From JAWKOK01 sp963698255 (GTDB lineage Bacteria; Chloroflexota; Anaerolineae; Caldilineales; Caldilineaceae), in NCBI GenBank assembly GCA_963698255.1, contig CAVOQD010000032.1, forward strand, positions 1 to 64,000: a DNA stretch of 64,000 bases, written 5' to 3'. Of the stretch, positions 35,097 through 46,644 are shown piece by piece. Each line of letters begins with the position of its first letter. Position 1 is the first letter of the stretch. The translations under genes and the position numbers were made by a program. The notes beneath the pieces are model-generated. The model saw only the letters and a program-made list of their open reading frames with translations. It was not told where the DNA came from and did not search any database.

Positions 35097-37689
35097 TCAA
35101 TGCTCACGTGGATGCTCATGATCGTGGAGCGGCGTGTGTTGATGATAGACGCCGGCCCGATGCATTCGCTGATGCAGCCGGTTGTGTGCGCTCTCCAGCG
35201 TGGCCCGCAGTTGTTTGTAGCGAGTCGCTTCAGGACGTGGAGCCAGCGTATCCACGTAGGCGATGGCTCCCTCGATCTGCTCCAGAACGGTCATGGCATC
35301 GGCCTGAGAGAACAGACCCTGCCCCGCCACCAAAACCTGCACGGCGCTTGTGTGTGCAGCGATCTGCTGCGGACGACCTGTGTAGCTGCCACGCACGCGC
35401 AGCGCCACCCAGGTCGATGTACGCACATTGATCTCGACACTGCCCTCGACCGACAGCACTCCGTGTGCGTTTACCTGGTCTACAACCAATCCGCCAACCA
35501 CAACCTCGACCTGTTCAATGGGCAGACTGGCCGATTCAACACGCCACGTGGCATTGACCGTGCCGCCCGACGTCGGCAACTCGACCGTACCGCCGGGGGC
35601 AACTCCTTCTACTGTGAGTTCGGCCAGCGGACCGACGGTCACGAAGGTGTTGCCGGCGCGAACGGCTTCCATCCAATTTTCGTAGGTGAACTCGCGTTCA
35701 CCCATGTGTGCGTAGGTGCGAATGCCGCCCAGCAGCGACGCCGCAGCCATCTTGTCGGAGCCGCCGACCACCGGGACCTGGTAGCCCAGGTTGAGATAGC
35801 GATACCAGTCGGCGATACCGTAGGGGTTGATCTGATTGGTGTCGGGCGTTAGCGGGTTGAAGGTCATCATCTCGATGGCGTTGACGACGCCGAGCACGAT
35901 GTCGGCCGCCCGCTCCAGTTGCGGATTGGGCGCATGGGGCATGACGACCAGGCCGCTCTGGTCGATGCAGCGTTCGGCCCACTCGGCCATGGTCACTTCC
36001 AGCGGATCGCCGATGGCCGACTCCGACGGACCGCCGGTGCAGAGGGGATGGATCATCTGGCCGCTGTAGCCCAGCAGCGAGATGTGGCCCAGCACCTGCA
36101 TGCGGTTTTCGGTGCCGACACGCACGACAAATTCGCCGTCGCCGCCGAACTCCTTGGCCCCGATGGTGGTCTTGCCGTCAAAGTCGCCCACGTTGCTGAA
36201 CATCTCGCCCCACTGGCTGGCCAGCAGGTTGACCACGTTGACGCCCTCGGCCTTGCCCTCCAGCAGCGCAGTCTGCGGGCTGAGAAAGTGGACATGGGTG
36301 TCAGCCGTCACCCAGCCGCGTTCCCGCCAGTCGAGCACCTTCTCCAACTCGAACGTGACTTCGTCGGTCTCCGGTGAAATCTCAAGGCAGGTGCGAAGCG
36401 GCGATACCTCGTAGCCCCGGCTCAGTTCGACATAGACAAAACCCAGCGGGAGATCGGCAATACACTCGCCGTCGATATAGGCAAACTGGTTGTGGCCGCT
36501 GACATGTTCGGCGTAGTTGTCCTCGAACCAGCAGGGATTGACCTTGCGGTGGAAGCCGCGTGGCGGCAGATATTCGCCGGCTTGGCCATGCAGATGCAGG
36601 CGCACAGCCACCGGCTGCCCCGACGCTTTGTCAACTGCACGCAACCGCACAGGTCGTTCCGCCGCCGGCACTGCCCGGCAATCGGCTTCGTCTTCGCCGG
36701 CGTCGGCCAGGTCACTCAGTTCATACGTGGCAACGCTATCGACACCTGTGCCCACATAGAGTTTGGCCAATGGGTGGGCGACATACTCGATCACCACCGC
36801 CGAACTCGATCTCTGCGGCTGCTGATTGGGCAGCCGCCCGAGCCAGCCGTCGACATCATAGTCGAGCACGGCCCGCGCCGAGATCACCGCGCCCAGATCG
36901 ATGGCCACGTTCTCCAGTTCGCCGATGGCATTGAGCAAAGCGCCTGCGGGCAGTGCCAAGCGCAGTTTGCGCCGGGTTCCGGGCCGCAACGGATGATCAC
37001 TCTGCGGTGCGACCGTAACGGCGTAGATGGCGGATCGCTCCTCGCCGGGCACACAGACGATGCGCGAAATTGGCGCGTCGGGGTTCGGATTGGGCAAGGC
37101 ATAGAGCCAGAGGTGTTCGCCGGAGCGATCGCGACCTGCGCTGTGGCGTGTTTCCGCTCTCCCGTAGGCCAGTGAAGTCGTCCCGTTGGCCTGAAGGTCC
37201 TCACCGGCGGTGGGCGTCACTGTCGGCTCAAGCGCTGGGATGGCCACAAACGCAGCCGCGCCCCACTGAACTCCGGCCTGCTGAATGGCAAAACGGCGCA
37301 ATATCGGCGTCTCGCAGCGAGAGCCGTCGGCGTACTCAATGGTGTAGGTCGAGACCGTCTGGCCCAATTCGTTGCCGTCCATCTCGTGATCGGCGAAACC
37401 GGCCTGGTAGTTGGTACTGCGGTTCTCGACCACATGCAGGAAAGAGCAGATAGCCGGCGCGCAGACCGTCCACCGGAATCGAAACTTCGTCCGAGTCTAA
37501 GAGCAGCACATTGGCCCTAGAGGGACCGTCTTCGCCCAGCGAAAAGGGCATGCCGTGCAGGATCTGATCGCCATAGGTATCGACAAACGGTTTGGGCGTG
37601 CGCAGAACGTCGGGCAAGTCCGCTCGACGAGTGTTGAAGATGTTGCTGAGATCGATCGGTGTGAAATGGCACGAAGGTGGTGTTTTCAT
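35097..37689 (-). CDS. CehA/McbA-like PHP-superfamily metallohydrolase (frameshifted)
   Basis: The gene starts at ATG 37689 (MKTPPSCHFTPIDL) and changes frame once near 37442 in a TTT run. It then runs to 35097, giving about 860 residues. The long N-terminal half is beta-rich. The catalytic part begins with the metal motif WVTADTHVHF and continues through VVMPHAPNP and VPVVGGSDK, as in CehA/McbA hydrolases, which cleave esters or carbamates. The C-terminal tail is His-rich. No signal peptide is visible. Confidence 0.75.
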
Positions 37690-37972
37690 CGTTCTATCTC
37701 CCGCTGGCTGGCATATCAAGAGCGAAGGACATCAAGAGGTGACAACGAAATAATCACTCACCATCCTTCCCATATTCGTCAGAATTGTCAAGTGGAGAAA
37801 ATCGGCCCGCTGCCATTTTCCTCAGGTAAAATAGGGATGAGTTGCCCAGTCGAGTGCAATTCTATGGCATTCAGTTCATCAGGCATTGAAGGTGTGGCCG
37901 TTTGGCTTCTGGTTGGTTCGTGCCGTATCCTTCTACAATCAAGGAACGTATGCACTGTATCGTGAGTCAAAA

Positions 37973-38560
37973 ATGGACCGCGTGGAACGGGATGCCGTAA
38001 TCGAAGAAGGACCGCTTGTGGATCTCCTGTGCAGAGCACAGGAACAACAGGATCCCCAAGCCTATGACGGCATCTATTTGCTCTATGCGGATCGCGTCTT
38101 TCGTTACATTTTGGTCCGTGTGGGGGACGTAGATACCGCTGAGGAGATCACGTCTCAAGTCTTTATTCATTTGATCGAACGATTGAACAAATATCGAATT
38201 GCACCGGCTGACAATGCCGCCATTTTCTCAGCCTGGCTGTATCGGATGACCTACAACAAGATGGTCGATGTGATTCGTCGCAACCGACGGTCCCCACAGT
38301 TGCCGATCGACGTTATCCAGGATATGCCGACCAAACAGGTCGTCTCGGACGACGTCATACAAAAGATCGAGCATGAAGAATTATTGGAAACGCTTTCCCA
38401 TCTCAATGAAGCACAACGCGATGTCATCCTGCTGCGATTTATTGAGGGATATAACATTGTCGAGACTGCGCAGATCATTCAGAAGACCGAAGGTGCAGTC
38501 AAGGCCCTTCAACATCGGGCAGTCAGCAACCTGCGTCGCCATCTGAAGGACAAGGGCTAG
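37973..38560 (+). CDS. ECF-type RNA polymerase sigma factor
   Basis: The 195-residue protein has region 2 (LYADRVFRYILVRVGDVDTAEEITSQVF ... FSAWLYRMTYNKMVDVIRR) and region 4 (LNEAQRDVILLRFIEGYNIVETAQIIQKTEGAVKALQHRA). It lacks region 3, as ECF sigma factors do. The stop is immediately followed by the ATG of the membrane protein downstream (TAGATG), its probable anti-sigma factor or regulator. The ATG at 37973 has no clear ribosome site. The 283 bp before it hold a TAAAAT box near 37826 but nothing firmer. Confidence 0.88.
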   Translation: MDRVERDAVIEEGPLVDLLCRAQEQQDPQAYDGIYLLYADRVFRYILVRVGDVDTAEEITSQVFIHLIERLNKYRIAPADNAAIFSAWLYRMTYNKMVDVIRRNRRSPQLPIDVIQDMPTKQVVSDDVIQKIEHEELLETLSHLNEAQRDVILLRFIEGYNIVETAQIIQKTEGAVKALQHRAVSNLRRHLKDKG

Positions 38561-40202
38561 ATGACATTCGATGATGCTCTTTCCAACTGCATCGACCTGA
38601 TCGATCGTGGCATTTCGATCGATGTGTGCCTTCAACGGAACCCGGACTATGCCGTCGACCTTGAGCCAATGCTTGAGGTGATCGTCGCGCTTCGCCTCCA
38701 GAACCGGCCGCGTATGTCCAGCGCCGGCTTCCAACAGGGTCGGGCAGCCATGGCGGAGAAGCTGCGCGCAACAGTGCAGCCGCAGTCCTCACCGGTAGTC
38801 CACCCGCCAATTGGCTCGATTGTCATTCCTCCACCGACCGGCCCGATTGCGCTTCCAGCCGGCCAGAATTTTCCGGCAACGTCGCATGAGCGTGGGAAAC
38901 GCGCACTGCCGGCCCCGTACACATTTCTTCATGCAATGACAACCGCGATTGCAGCCGTAGTTCTCCTGCTGTCCGTCTATTCGCTCGCGCGCAGTGTCAA
39001 TACAAGTCTGCCGGGAGAACCGCTCTACACCGCCAAACGGTCTGTCGAAAATTTCCAGGGCACGCTGATGACGGTAATGGGCGAAAGCGCATCCTGGCAT
39101 GCGCAACAGGTTAAACGCCGTCTGAGAGAGTCAATCGCCTTGCGGGAACAGAATCGACCGATCGATTCTGATTTCGCGCTCGCTATCCGGACGCATGTTC
39201 GGATGACAATCAAGGCTGCTTCGATTCTGCCTCTCTCTGAGCGCCAGGCATTCCTCAATCAATGGCTTGGCGACCTGCAGCAGATGCAGGCTGGCTATGA
39301 CCCGACAGCTCACTTGGCTGTCGGGGTAACCGGATCCGCGCCGACCGGGAGCAGCCCAGGGGAAGAGGATCCACTGGCGAAGACGATGCAGCAATCGATT
39401 CGAACGGTGGAAAACGCAGCCGGAATCAACCCGGTCCCAGCGGTCATGCCGACCGCGACATCGACGTTGACGGCGACGCCTGAACCGCCGACGGCTCGAC
39501 ATGACGCCGACAGCGACGCCAACAAATACGCCGACGGCCACGAACTCGCCGACTGTGACTCCGGCGCCGACAAACACAGTCGCAGCGGTTGTCCCGCCGA
39601 CGGCCACACAGCCGGCAACCGTGGCCCCGACGCTTCCGCCAACAGCCACGCCGCGGCCGACCAACACGCGTGACTCGTCGGATGACTCAGATTCGGACAA
39701 GAAGACCGCGACGCCCGTTCCGCCGACAAGCACGCGGGTGCCGCCGACGGCGACGCCCGCACCGACCTCGACCAACACGCCGGAGGCAACAGCGACGCCT
39801 GATCCCAACGCGACGCCGACGGTCGAACCCACGGACGATGGACTACCGGGCGAGGGGACACCGGGACCGGACGAAACGCCCGATCCCAACGCGACGCCGA
39901 CGGTTGGACCCACGGATGATGGCATACCGGGCGAGGGGACGCCGGGACCGGACGAAACGCCCGATCCCAACGCGACGCCGACTGCCGAACCCACGGACGA
40001 TGGAACACCGGGGCCGGATAACACGTCCGAGCCTCCTTCAGAATCGACGCCTGGCGCAACCGCTACGGGTGAAGCCGACAGCACACCAGTTCCGCCGGAG
40101 ACAAGCCAACCACCCGGCAACCCGACTGGTGAACCGCAGGCCACGAATCCGACTCAACCCGCCACGCCCAATGCGCCGGCCCCGCCGGAAACCGGACCCT
40201 AG
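38561..40202 (+). CDS. DUF5667-type membrane protein with Thr/Pro-rich tail (frameshifted)
   Basis: The protein begins with a helical cytoplasmic domain (residues 1-55) and a Pro-rich linker. A membrane helix (about 124-143) and the DUF5667 hallmark TSLPGEPLYTAKRSVENFQ follow. After a frame change near 39495 a Thr/Pro/Ala-rich tail continues, including a 27-residue tandem repeat, and ends at 40202. DUF5667 proteins commonly follow ECF sigma genes in Chloroflexota and are candidate anti-sigma factors; the exported low-complexity tail could reach into the cell wall. Start and stop coordinates are sure, function is inferred. Confidence 0.7.
39801..40022. repeat. 81 bp tandem repeat within the DUF5667 gene
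   Basis: Three copies start at 39801, 39882 and 39963 with an exact 81 bp period; the last is partial. Each encodes DPNATPT-EPTDDG-PGEG-TPGPDE with few changes. In-frame unit length suggests copy number can vary without breaking the protein. Confidence 0.85.
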
Positions 40203-40384
40203 CCGGCTGTCGGAGAGAAAGCCCATAGGACGCGCATGACAATGTCCGGGCGCGCCCATTTCCTCGTTTGAACTAGCTGAGCCTTGGCGCCTGTGGTAAA
40301 GTTATGCCGAAAAATCCGGGCCGCTTCGATGCCTGTATCCATGTGTGGGCCGGTTTTCTCCGGCGGTAGACGGAGTCAAAATTT
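40203..40384. other. Non-coding stretch upstream of the MITE-like element
   Basis: After the DUF5667 gene there is a GC-rich inverted motif (AGCCGGCTGTC and GGGCGCGCCC) that could end transcription. I see no gene or convincing promoter. Confidence 0.35.
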
Positions 40385-40488
40385 TCAGTACTTCACGATT
40401 TGGTGGAATGCGAGATTCTTCGCTGGTCACTTGCTACAGTGAAGTGTTCGGAAATGCCCGCTCAGAATGACAAATCGTGAAGTACTGA
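40385..40488. mobile_element. 104 bp MITE-like element, copy 1
   Basis: The ends are 18 bp perfect inverted repeats beginning TCAGTACTTCACGATTTG. The interior has GCGAGATTCTTCGCTGG and CGCTCAGAATGAC. A diverged copy with the same layout lies at 47369-47470. No coding potential. Confidence 0.8.
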
Positions 40489-40552
40489 TTTTCGCTGAAT
40501 TGGTTCCACCGGCGTTGGTGCGGACTGCCTGAATCGTTGTTGGGAGGATGTC

Positions 40553-41842
<1,290 letters not shown>

Positions 41843-41927
41843 TACAGTTTGGCCGTTGATAGAATCCGTCCTTTCCGCGTTCTATCGAATTGACGGTCGT
41901 TAGGGCTTGAGGTTGAGGCGAAGCGTT

Positions 41928-42801
41928 ATGGAACAGCCAATCTTTTACGTGAACGGCCATTTCGTGCCTGCCGACCAGGCGGCGTTGCCGATCAACGATC
42001 TGGGCATCGTGCGCGGCTATGGCGTCTTCGACATGCTGCGCACCTACAATCGGGTCCCCTTTCACTTGCAGGATCACCTGGCCCGCTTGCAGCGATCCGC
42101 CGATCAGATCGACCTGGCAATGCCTTGTTCGCTCGGCCGAGTTGGAGGCGCTGGTTCTGGACACCCACGGTCGCAATGACTTCGACAACGCCGCCCTGCG
42201 CATCATCGTCACCGGCGGACCGTCACCCGACTTCGGTACGCCCCAGGGCAACCCCAGTCTGGTCATCATGGTGACGCCCATCTCGCTTCCGCCGTCGGAT
42301 CAGTACGAACGAGGCTGCAAGGCAACCGCCGTCGAGATGATCCGCGAGCGACCGTCGGTCAAGAGCCTGAACTACATCGGGGCCATCATGGCGGTGCAAG
42401 AGGCGACAAAACAGGAGGCGGTCGAGGCGCTCTACCTGACCAGCGCCGGCAATGTCACCGAAGGAACCCGCTCCAACTTCTTCATCTTCCGCGGCGATCA
42501 GTTGATCACGCCGGCCGTCGACATCCTGCCGGGCATCACGCGGCAGGTCATTTTGCAGTTGGCGCCCGACTACTTCGATGTGGTCGAGCGAGCCGTTGCC
42601 TACGACGAGTTGGACGAGGCCGACGAGGCGTTCATCAGCAGTTCGACCAAGGAACTGCTGCCCATCGTCCAGGTCAACGACAAGGTGATCGGCGACGGCG
42701 TGCCCGGCCCCAACACCCAGAGGCTGCTGGCCCGCTTCCGGGAATATGTGCAGGCATTGGCGGGAAAAAATTCGCCACAGATGGACACAGATAAAAAATG
42801 A
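41928..42801 (+). CDS. Class IV PLP-dependent aminotransferase (frameshifted)
   Basis: The frame from ATG 41928 (FYVNGHFVPADQAALPINDLG) changes near 42130 and runs to 42801. The catalytic lysine lies in KSLNYIGAIMAVQEA and the PLP loop in SAGNVTEGTRSNFF, as in branched-chain or D-alanine aminotransferases and aminodeoxychorismate lyase. The substrate is not certain. The last residues (NSPQMDTDKK) and the stop codon are encoded by the intergenic palindrome that begins at 42775. Confidence 0.8.
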
Positions 42802-42897
42802 TGAGACACAGATTGCCCAATAGATTGTGTTGATGGCACGGAGTTCTATCCAAAAAACATCTGTGAAAATCCAAATCCTATCTGCGTCCATCTGTGA
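42775..42897. repeat. Intergenic palindrome, CACAGAT family (copy 4)
   Basis: CCACAGATGGACACAGAT on the left and ATCTGCGTCCATCTGTG on the right pair imperfectly. The left arm overlaps the last codons and stop of the aminotransferase gene. Confidence 0.65.
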
Positions 42898-42941
42898 CAA
42901 ACCCTTTGCCATCTTCAACGAAAAATAGGATGAGATCTCCG

Positions 42942-44105
42942 ATGATCCAACAGGCTCGAATCGTCGAACTCACAAAGACATTGGTCGCCATCCCGTCGAT
43001 CACCGGCCATGAACAGGCCTTGTCCGACTGGATCTACCACTTCTTCACTTCGCTGGGCCTGCAAGGCGTGCAGAGGCTGCCCGTCGACGAAGCCGGCGAC
43101 ACGGTCGTCGGCTGGATCGAAGGCAGCAGAGCTGACGGCAACACAGCCGGTCCGACGTTGCTCTTCACCTTCCACATGGACACGTTCGCGGTCTTCGACG
43201 GCTGGCAGACCGATCCCTTCACGCCGATCCAGGTTGGAGATCGACTTTACGGCCTCGGAACCCACGACATGAAAGGCGGCGCAGCCTGCGTGCTGGCCGC
43301 GGTGGAGGCGCTGGTGCAGTCCGGCGTCACGCTGGGCGGGCGGCTGATGATCGCAGCCACCACGGATGAGGAAAACTGGTCGCGCGGCGCGCATGCCCTC
43401 ATCGACAGCGGTCTGCTCGACGGCTGTATCGGCTGTCTGATTCCCGAGCCGTCTGCCCTGGGCACGCTGACCGTCGGCGCACGCGGCCGCCACGTCTATC
43501 ACCTGGCCTTCCGAGGCCGGACGGCGCACTCGGGCTACGACAGCGGCGTGAGCGCGCTGGTCGACGCCGCACGGGTCGTGTCCGCACTCTCCGAGCCGGG
43601 CGCCGTCGATCTGGGCTACAATGAGACCTTCGACATGGCCGGCAGCCAGTGTGTGATCGGCTTCGAGAGCGGCGGCCAACTGGTCCTCGTGCCCGAACGA
43701 GCCGACGTTACCATCGATCGCTTCACCCTGCCCGGCGAGACGGCGGAGAGCGTGGCCGATCAGATTCGCCGGGTTGTCGACGCCACAGACATCCTCGGCC
43801 AATACACGCTGACCTGGGATGAACGCCCGACACCTGCCCCGGCCCCCTATGTGGTCCCCATCGACAGCCGCTTGGTGCAATCGGTCTCGACCCATTTGGC
43901 CAACGAGCAGGCGCGCGAGATACGCTACGTGTTGGCGCGCAGCGTGGCCGACACCAACCATCTTGCCGTTCATGGCGGCGTGCCCACGTTGATCTGCGGG
44001 CCCGACGGCGGCAACACCTGCGAGGCCAATGAGTACGTGCAGATCGATTCGCTGGCGGCCATTGCACGCACGTACATGAACGTTGCGCTCGAGTTGCTTG
44101 CGTAG
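42942..44105 (+). CDS. M20-family metallopeptidase/deacylase
   Basis: The 387-residue protein has the M20 dinuclear zinc set: FTFHMDTF (His, Asp), GTHDMKGG (Asp), TTDEENWSRGA (Glu-Glu) and IPEP. A lid domain with the RGRHVYHLAFRGRTAHSGY dimerisation motif follows. M20 enzymes hydrolyse acyl-amino acids or small peptides, or act in arginine/lysine pathways (ArgE, DapE, YgeY-like). ATG 42942 is about ten bases from AGGATGAG; the ATG at 42930 is an alternative. Confidence 0.85.
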   Translation: MIQQARIVELTKTLVAIPSITGHEQALSDWIYHFFTSLGLQGVQRLPVDEAGDTVVGWIEGSRADGNTAGPTLLFTFHMDTFAVFDGWQTDPFTPIQVGDRLYGLGTHDMKGGAACVLAAVEALVQSGVTLGGRLMIAATTDEENWSRGAHALIDSGLLDGCIGCLIPEPSALGTLTVGARGRHVYHLAFRGRTAHSGYDSGVSALVDAARVVSALSEPGAVDLGYNETFDMAGSQCVIGFESGGQLVLVPERADVTIDRFTLPGETAESVADQIRRVVDATDILGQYTLTWDERPTPAPAPYVVPIDSRLVQSVSTHLANEQAREIRYVLARSVADTNHLAVHGGVPTLICGPDGGNTCEANEYVQIDSLAAIARTYMNVALELLA

Positions 44106-44171
44106 ATGGATTTTTGGCCGCGGATGAGCGCGGATAAACGCAGACGCAATGGTTGAGGGACGGAAAGGACC

Positions 44172-45004
44172 ATGATCAGCGAACTCGATCCGCTGGACTA
44201 TGGTCGGATCGCACCAATTTTTCGAGGACGCAGGCAGACCATCCCCGCGCTGTCCGTCCTCGAGGGCAATCACCCCGGCCGCGTCTTTGTCGATTCGGCC
44301 AGACAACCCGCGTACGGCCTATGTGTGGGTCTACGGTTGGTGGGCCTATGTGGGCGGCGATCCCGAGCAAATCGCTTTTTTGCAGAGCCTGCCTGATCTG
44401 ATCACCGATTCGATTGGGCCGGATTCAATTCGTTTCAATCTGTTCCACCATCAGATCTACGCACCCCATTCTTCGGATTGGATGGCTGCGTTGGAATCGG
44501 TGCTCAAAGATTTTCCAACCGAGGATCCACTTTGAAGCTGCGTACACATTCGAGGCCGAGCTTTATCGCGAACTGCGGCAGCCGATCAACGTGCCTCCCC
44601 AGCGTCGTATCGAATGGCTGGAAATGCCGGCTCTTCCTCATAGTATCCGCCAAGGCGAGACTCCTCAAGACGGCCCCGAAGAGACCGCACAGTTGAGATC
44701 GGTGAAGCAGCGACTCAAGTTTGGTTTTGGCCTGGTGAGTGACTACAGCCTGCTCGCCTACTGCGGTTCAACCGGTTTCTTTTCCGGCAACGAGTTTATG
44801 CTGGAGGTGGACACGTTCGATCCCGTGGACCGACGCCATGGCTTTGCGATGCTGGTCTGCACCGCCATGCTTGACTACTGCATCGAGCACGGGTACGCTC
44901 CGGTGTGGGAGACGCCTGAGACCAATATCGGCTCGCAGCGCGTTGCCGAAAAGCTTGGTTTCACGAAACAGGAGATCTATCCTGTCTTCAGTTTCGAGCT
45001 ATAG
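44172..45004 (+). CDS. GNAT-family acetyltransferase (frameshifted twice)
   Basis: The pieces are MISELDPLDYGRIAPIF from 44172, then YVWVYGWWAYVGGDPEQ after a shift near 44303, then HFEAAYTFEAELYREL after a shift near 44525, ending at 45004. The last part holds the acetyl-CoA region RRHGFAMLVCTAMLDYCIEHG and ETPETNIGSQRVAEKLGF, a GNAT signature similar to the GNAT_acetyltran (PF12746) group. Full length would be about 277 residues. The substrate is unknown. Confidence 0.7.
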
Positions 45005-45065
45005 ACAGGCGGACACATACTCAAAAGATTGACGTGGCTCCTGTCTTGCGGTAATCTCACCGGCT

Positions 45066-46112
45066 ATGACTGAAAAATCGAACACCCAGCCCGATCCAAA
45101 CAACATCCCCGCACCTGAACCGCTCACGCCTGAGGAGAAGGACGCGCTGCTCATGCGCGTGCGCGCCGATGGCCGCGCCATGACCCTCGAAGAGATCAAC
45201 GCGATCTTCGAGCCGTCGCCTGACACGCCCGACGTCCTGGAAGAGACAGACGAGCCGATCGTAGAGATGGAGTCGGCCCATCTTGCCCCCGAACAGATGG
45301 CGAGCCTGGAACAGGACTTCTTCTCCGATGTGGGATTGAACGTCGAGTTGCCGACCCGACCCCTGGTCGCCGGCGTGATCTTTGACTTCGACTACACGCT
45401 GGCCGCGCCTGTTCGCCCCATTGAAGAGATCGTGGAGGAGGGCGCCAGGAATGCCGAAGCATACATGCGCTCGACCGGCATGGAGTTTGCCGAGGACTTC
45501 TACACCAATATCATCGAGGCGCGCCGCTTTGCCTTGAAGAAGTCGGAGGATGAGCAGGAAGAGCACATCGCCGACGACGCCATGAGTTTCCTCTTGCAGT
45601 TTTTCGGCTACCCGGCCTCCAAGATGGACCCGGACGTGCTCAAACGAGCGGTCGATATCTTCTACGCGCCCGAGATGACCGCCTGGCAACTGCGGCCGGG
45701 CGTGCGTGAGATGCTGGCCCAATTGTCGGAATCGGGCGTCAAGTTGGCGCTGCTGGCCAACTATCCTTGCGACCGCGTCTTCCAGCGCATCGTCGACTAT
45801 CTGGAAATCCGCCAATATTTTGACGTCTGCATCTGCAGCGCCAGCGTTGAATACCGCAAACCGGACGAGGCATTTTTCAACATCGTGCTCGATCGCTGGG
45901 ACGCGCTGCCCTACGAAATCGTGGTGGTCGGCGACAGCTTGACCCACGACATCCAGGGCGGTCTCAATCTGGGCGCGCTCACCGTCCAGTTGGATCAGGA
46001 GACCTCCGCCCAGGACGCGCACGACAACAAACGTGCCGCTCGCAAGATCGCTGCCGATGAAGTCATCGTCGATCTGAGCGATCTGCCCGCCCTCATCGAA
46101 AAGTGGATCTGA
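45066..46112 (+). CDS. HAD-superfamily hydrolase with an acidic N-terminal extension
   Basis: The 348-residue protein has a 95-residue acidic, low-complexity N-terminus. The HAD core follows, with motif I FDFDYTLA, motif II LLANYP, motif III Lys in RKPDEAFF and motif IV VVGDSLTHDIQGG. It would be a phosphatase of small molecules. The extension (LTPEEKDALLMRVRADGRAM ... EEINAIFE) is helical and could bind a partner. The NUDIX gene begins one base after its stop, so they share a transcript. Confidence 0.85.
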   Translation: MTEKSNTQPDPNNIPAPEPLTPEEKDALLMRVRADGRAMTLEEINAIFEPSPDTPDVLEETDEPIVEMESAHLAPEQMASLEQDFFSDVGLNVELPTRPLVAGVIFDFDYTLAAPVRPIEEIVEEGARNAEAYMRSTGMEFAEDFYTNIIEARRFALKKSEDEQEEHIADDAMSFLLQFFGYPASKMDPDVLKRAVDIFYAPEMTAWQLRPGVREMLAQLSESGVKLALLANYPCDRVFQRIVDYLEIRQYFDVCICSASVEYRKPDEAFFNIVLDRWDALPYEIVVVGDSLTHDIQGGLNLGALTVQLDQETSAQDAHDNKRAARKIAADEVIVDLSDLPALIEKWI

Positions 46113-46113
46113 C

Positions 46114-46644
46114 ATGGCCGAAGAGCCTTCCCCAATCGCGACACCAGCCCCAACAACGCCCGTGACCGTGCGACGGCGCTATCCGGATGCGCCGCTGGTC
46201 GGCGTGGCCGCCGCGGTCTTCAATCGCAACGGGGAAGTCCTGCTGGTGCAAAGAGGCCGGCCGCCGCGCCAGGGATCTTGGGGGCTGCCCGGCGGCCTGA
46301 TCGACCTGGGCGAACGGCTTGCCCACGGCGCGCGCCGCGAGGTGTACGAGGAGTGCGGCATCGACATCGAAGTCGTCGATATCGTCGCCACCTTCGAGCC
46401 GATCATGCGCGACGATGACGGTCGTGTCGAATACCACTATGTGGTCATTGACTTCTGGGCGCGCCATCTGTCGGGCGAGGCCACGCCCCAGGATGATGCC
46501 GCCGCCGTGGCCTGGGTGGCCATGGAGCGACTCGATCAGTATGATCTCCTCCACGAGAGCCGCGATGTGGTAGAACGGGCTTACGTGCAGTGGCAACAGA
46601 CAATGATCGAAAAATCGATTGACCCTAAATCTGATGAAAGATAG
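46114..46644 (+). CDS. NUDIX hydrolase
   Basis: The 176-residue protein has a perfect NUDIX box: GLIDLGERLAHGAR then REVYEECGI, fitting GX5EX7REUXEEXGU. Such enzymes hydrolyse nucleoside diphosphates linked to another group, such as ADP-ribose or oxidised nucleotides. It is coupled to the HAD phosphatase upstream. The C-terminal end overlaps the unknown gene that follows. Confidence 0.88.
   Translation: MAEEPSPIATPAPTTPVTVRRRYPDAPLVGVAAAVFNRNGEVLLVQRGRPPRQGSWGLPGGLIDLGERLAHGARREVYEECGIDIEVVDIVATFEPIMRDDDGRVEYHYVVIDFWARHLSGEATPQDDAAAVAWVAMERLDQYDLLHESRDVVERAYVQWQQTMIEKSIDPKSDER

Noticed and set aside
34560..35852. Long plus-strand open frame across the MFS end and the CehA-like gene
   Set aside because: It runs through the MITE-like element and antisense to the CehA-like gene, with no recognisable protein features.
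39801..40022. Regularly spaced direct repeats that could be mistaken for a CRISPR array
   Set aside because: The units are contiguous 81 bp copies without unique spacers and encode an in-frame Thr/Pro-rich peptide.
42915..44306. 463-codon open frame opposite the M20 peptidase gene
   Set aside because: Antisense shadow with Arg/Gly/Ala-rich composition and no motifs; the plus-strand peptidase is unambiguous.
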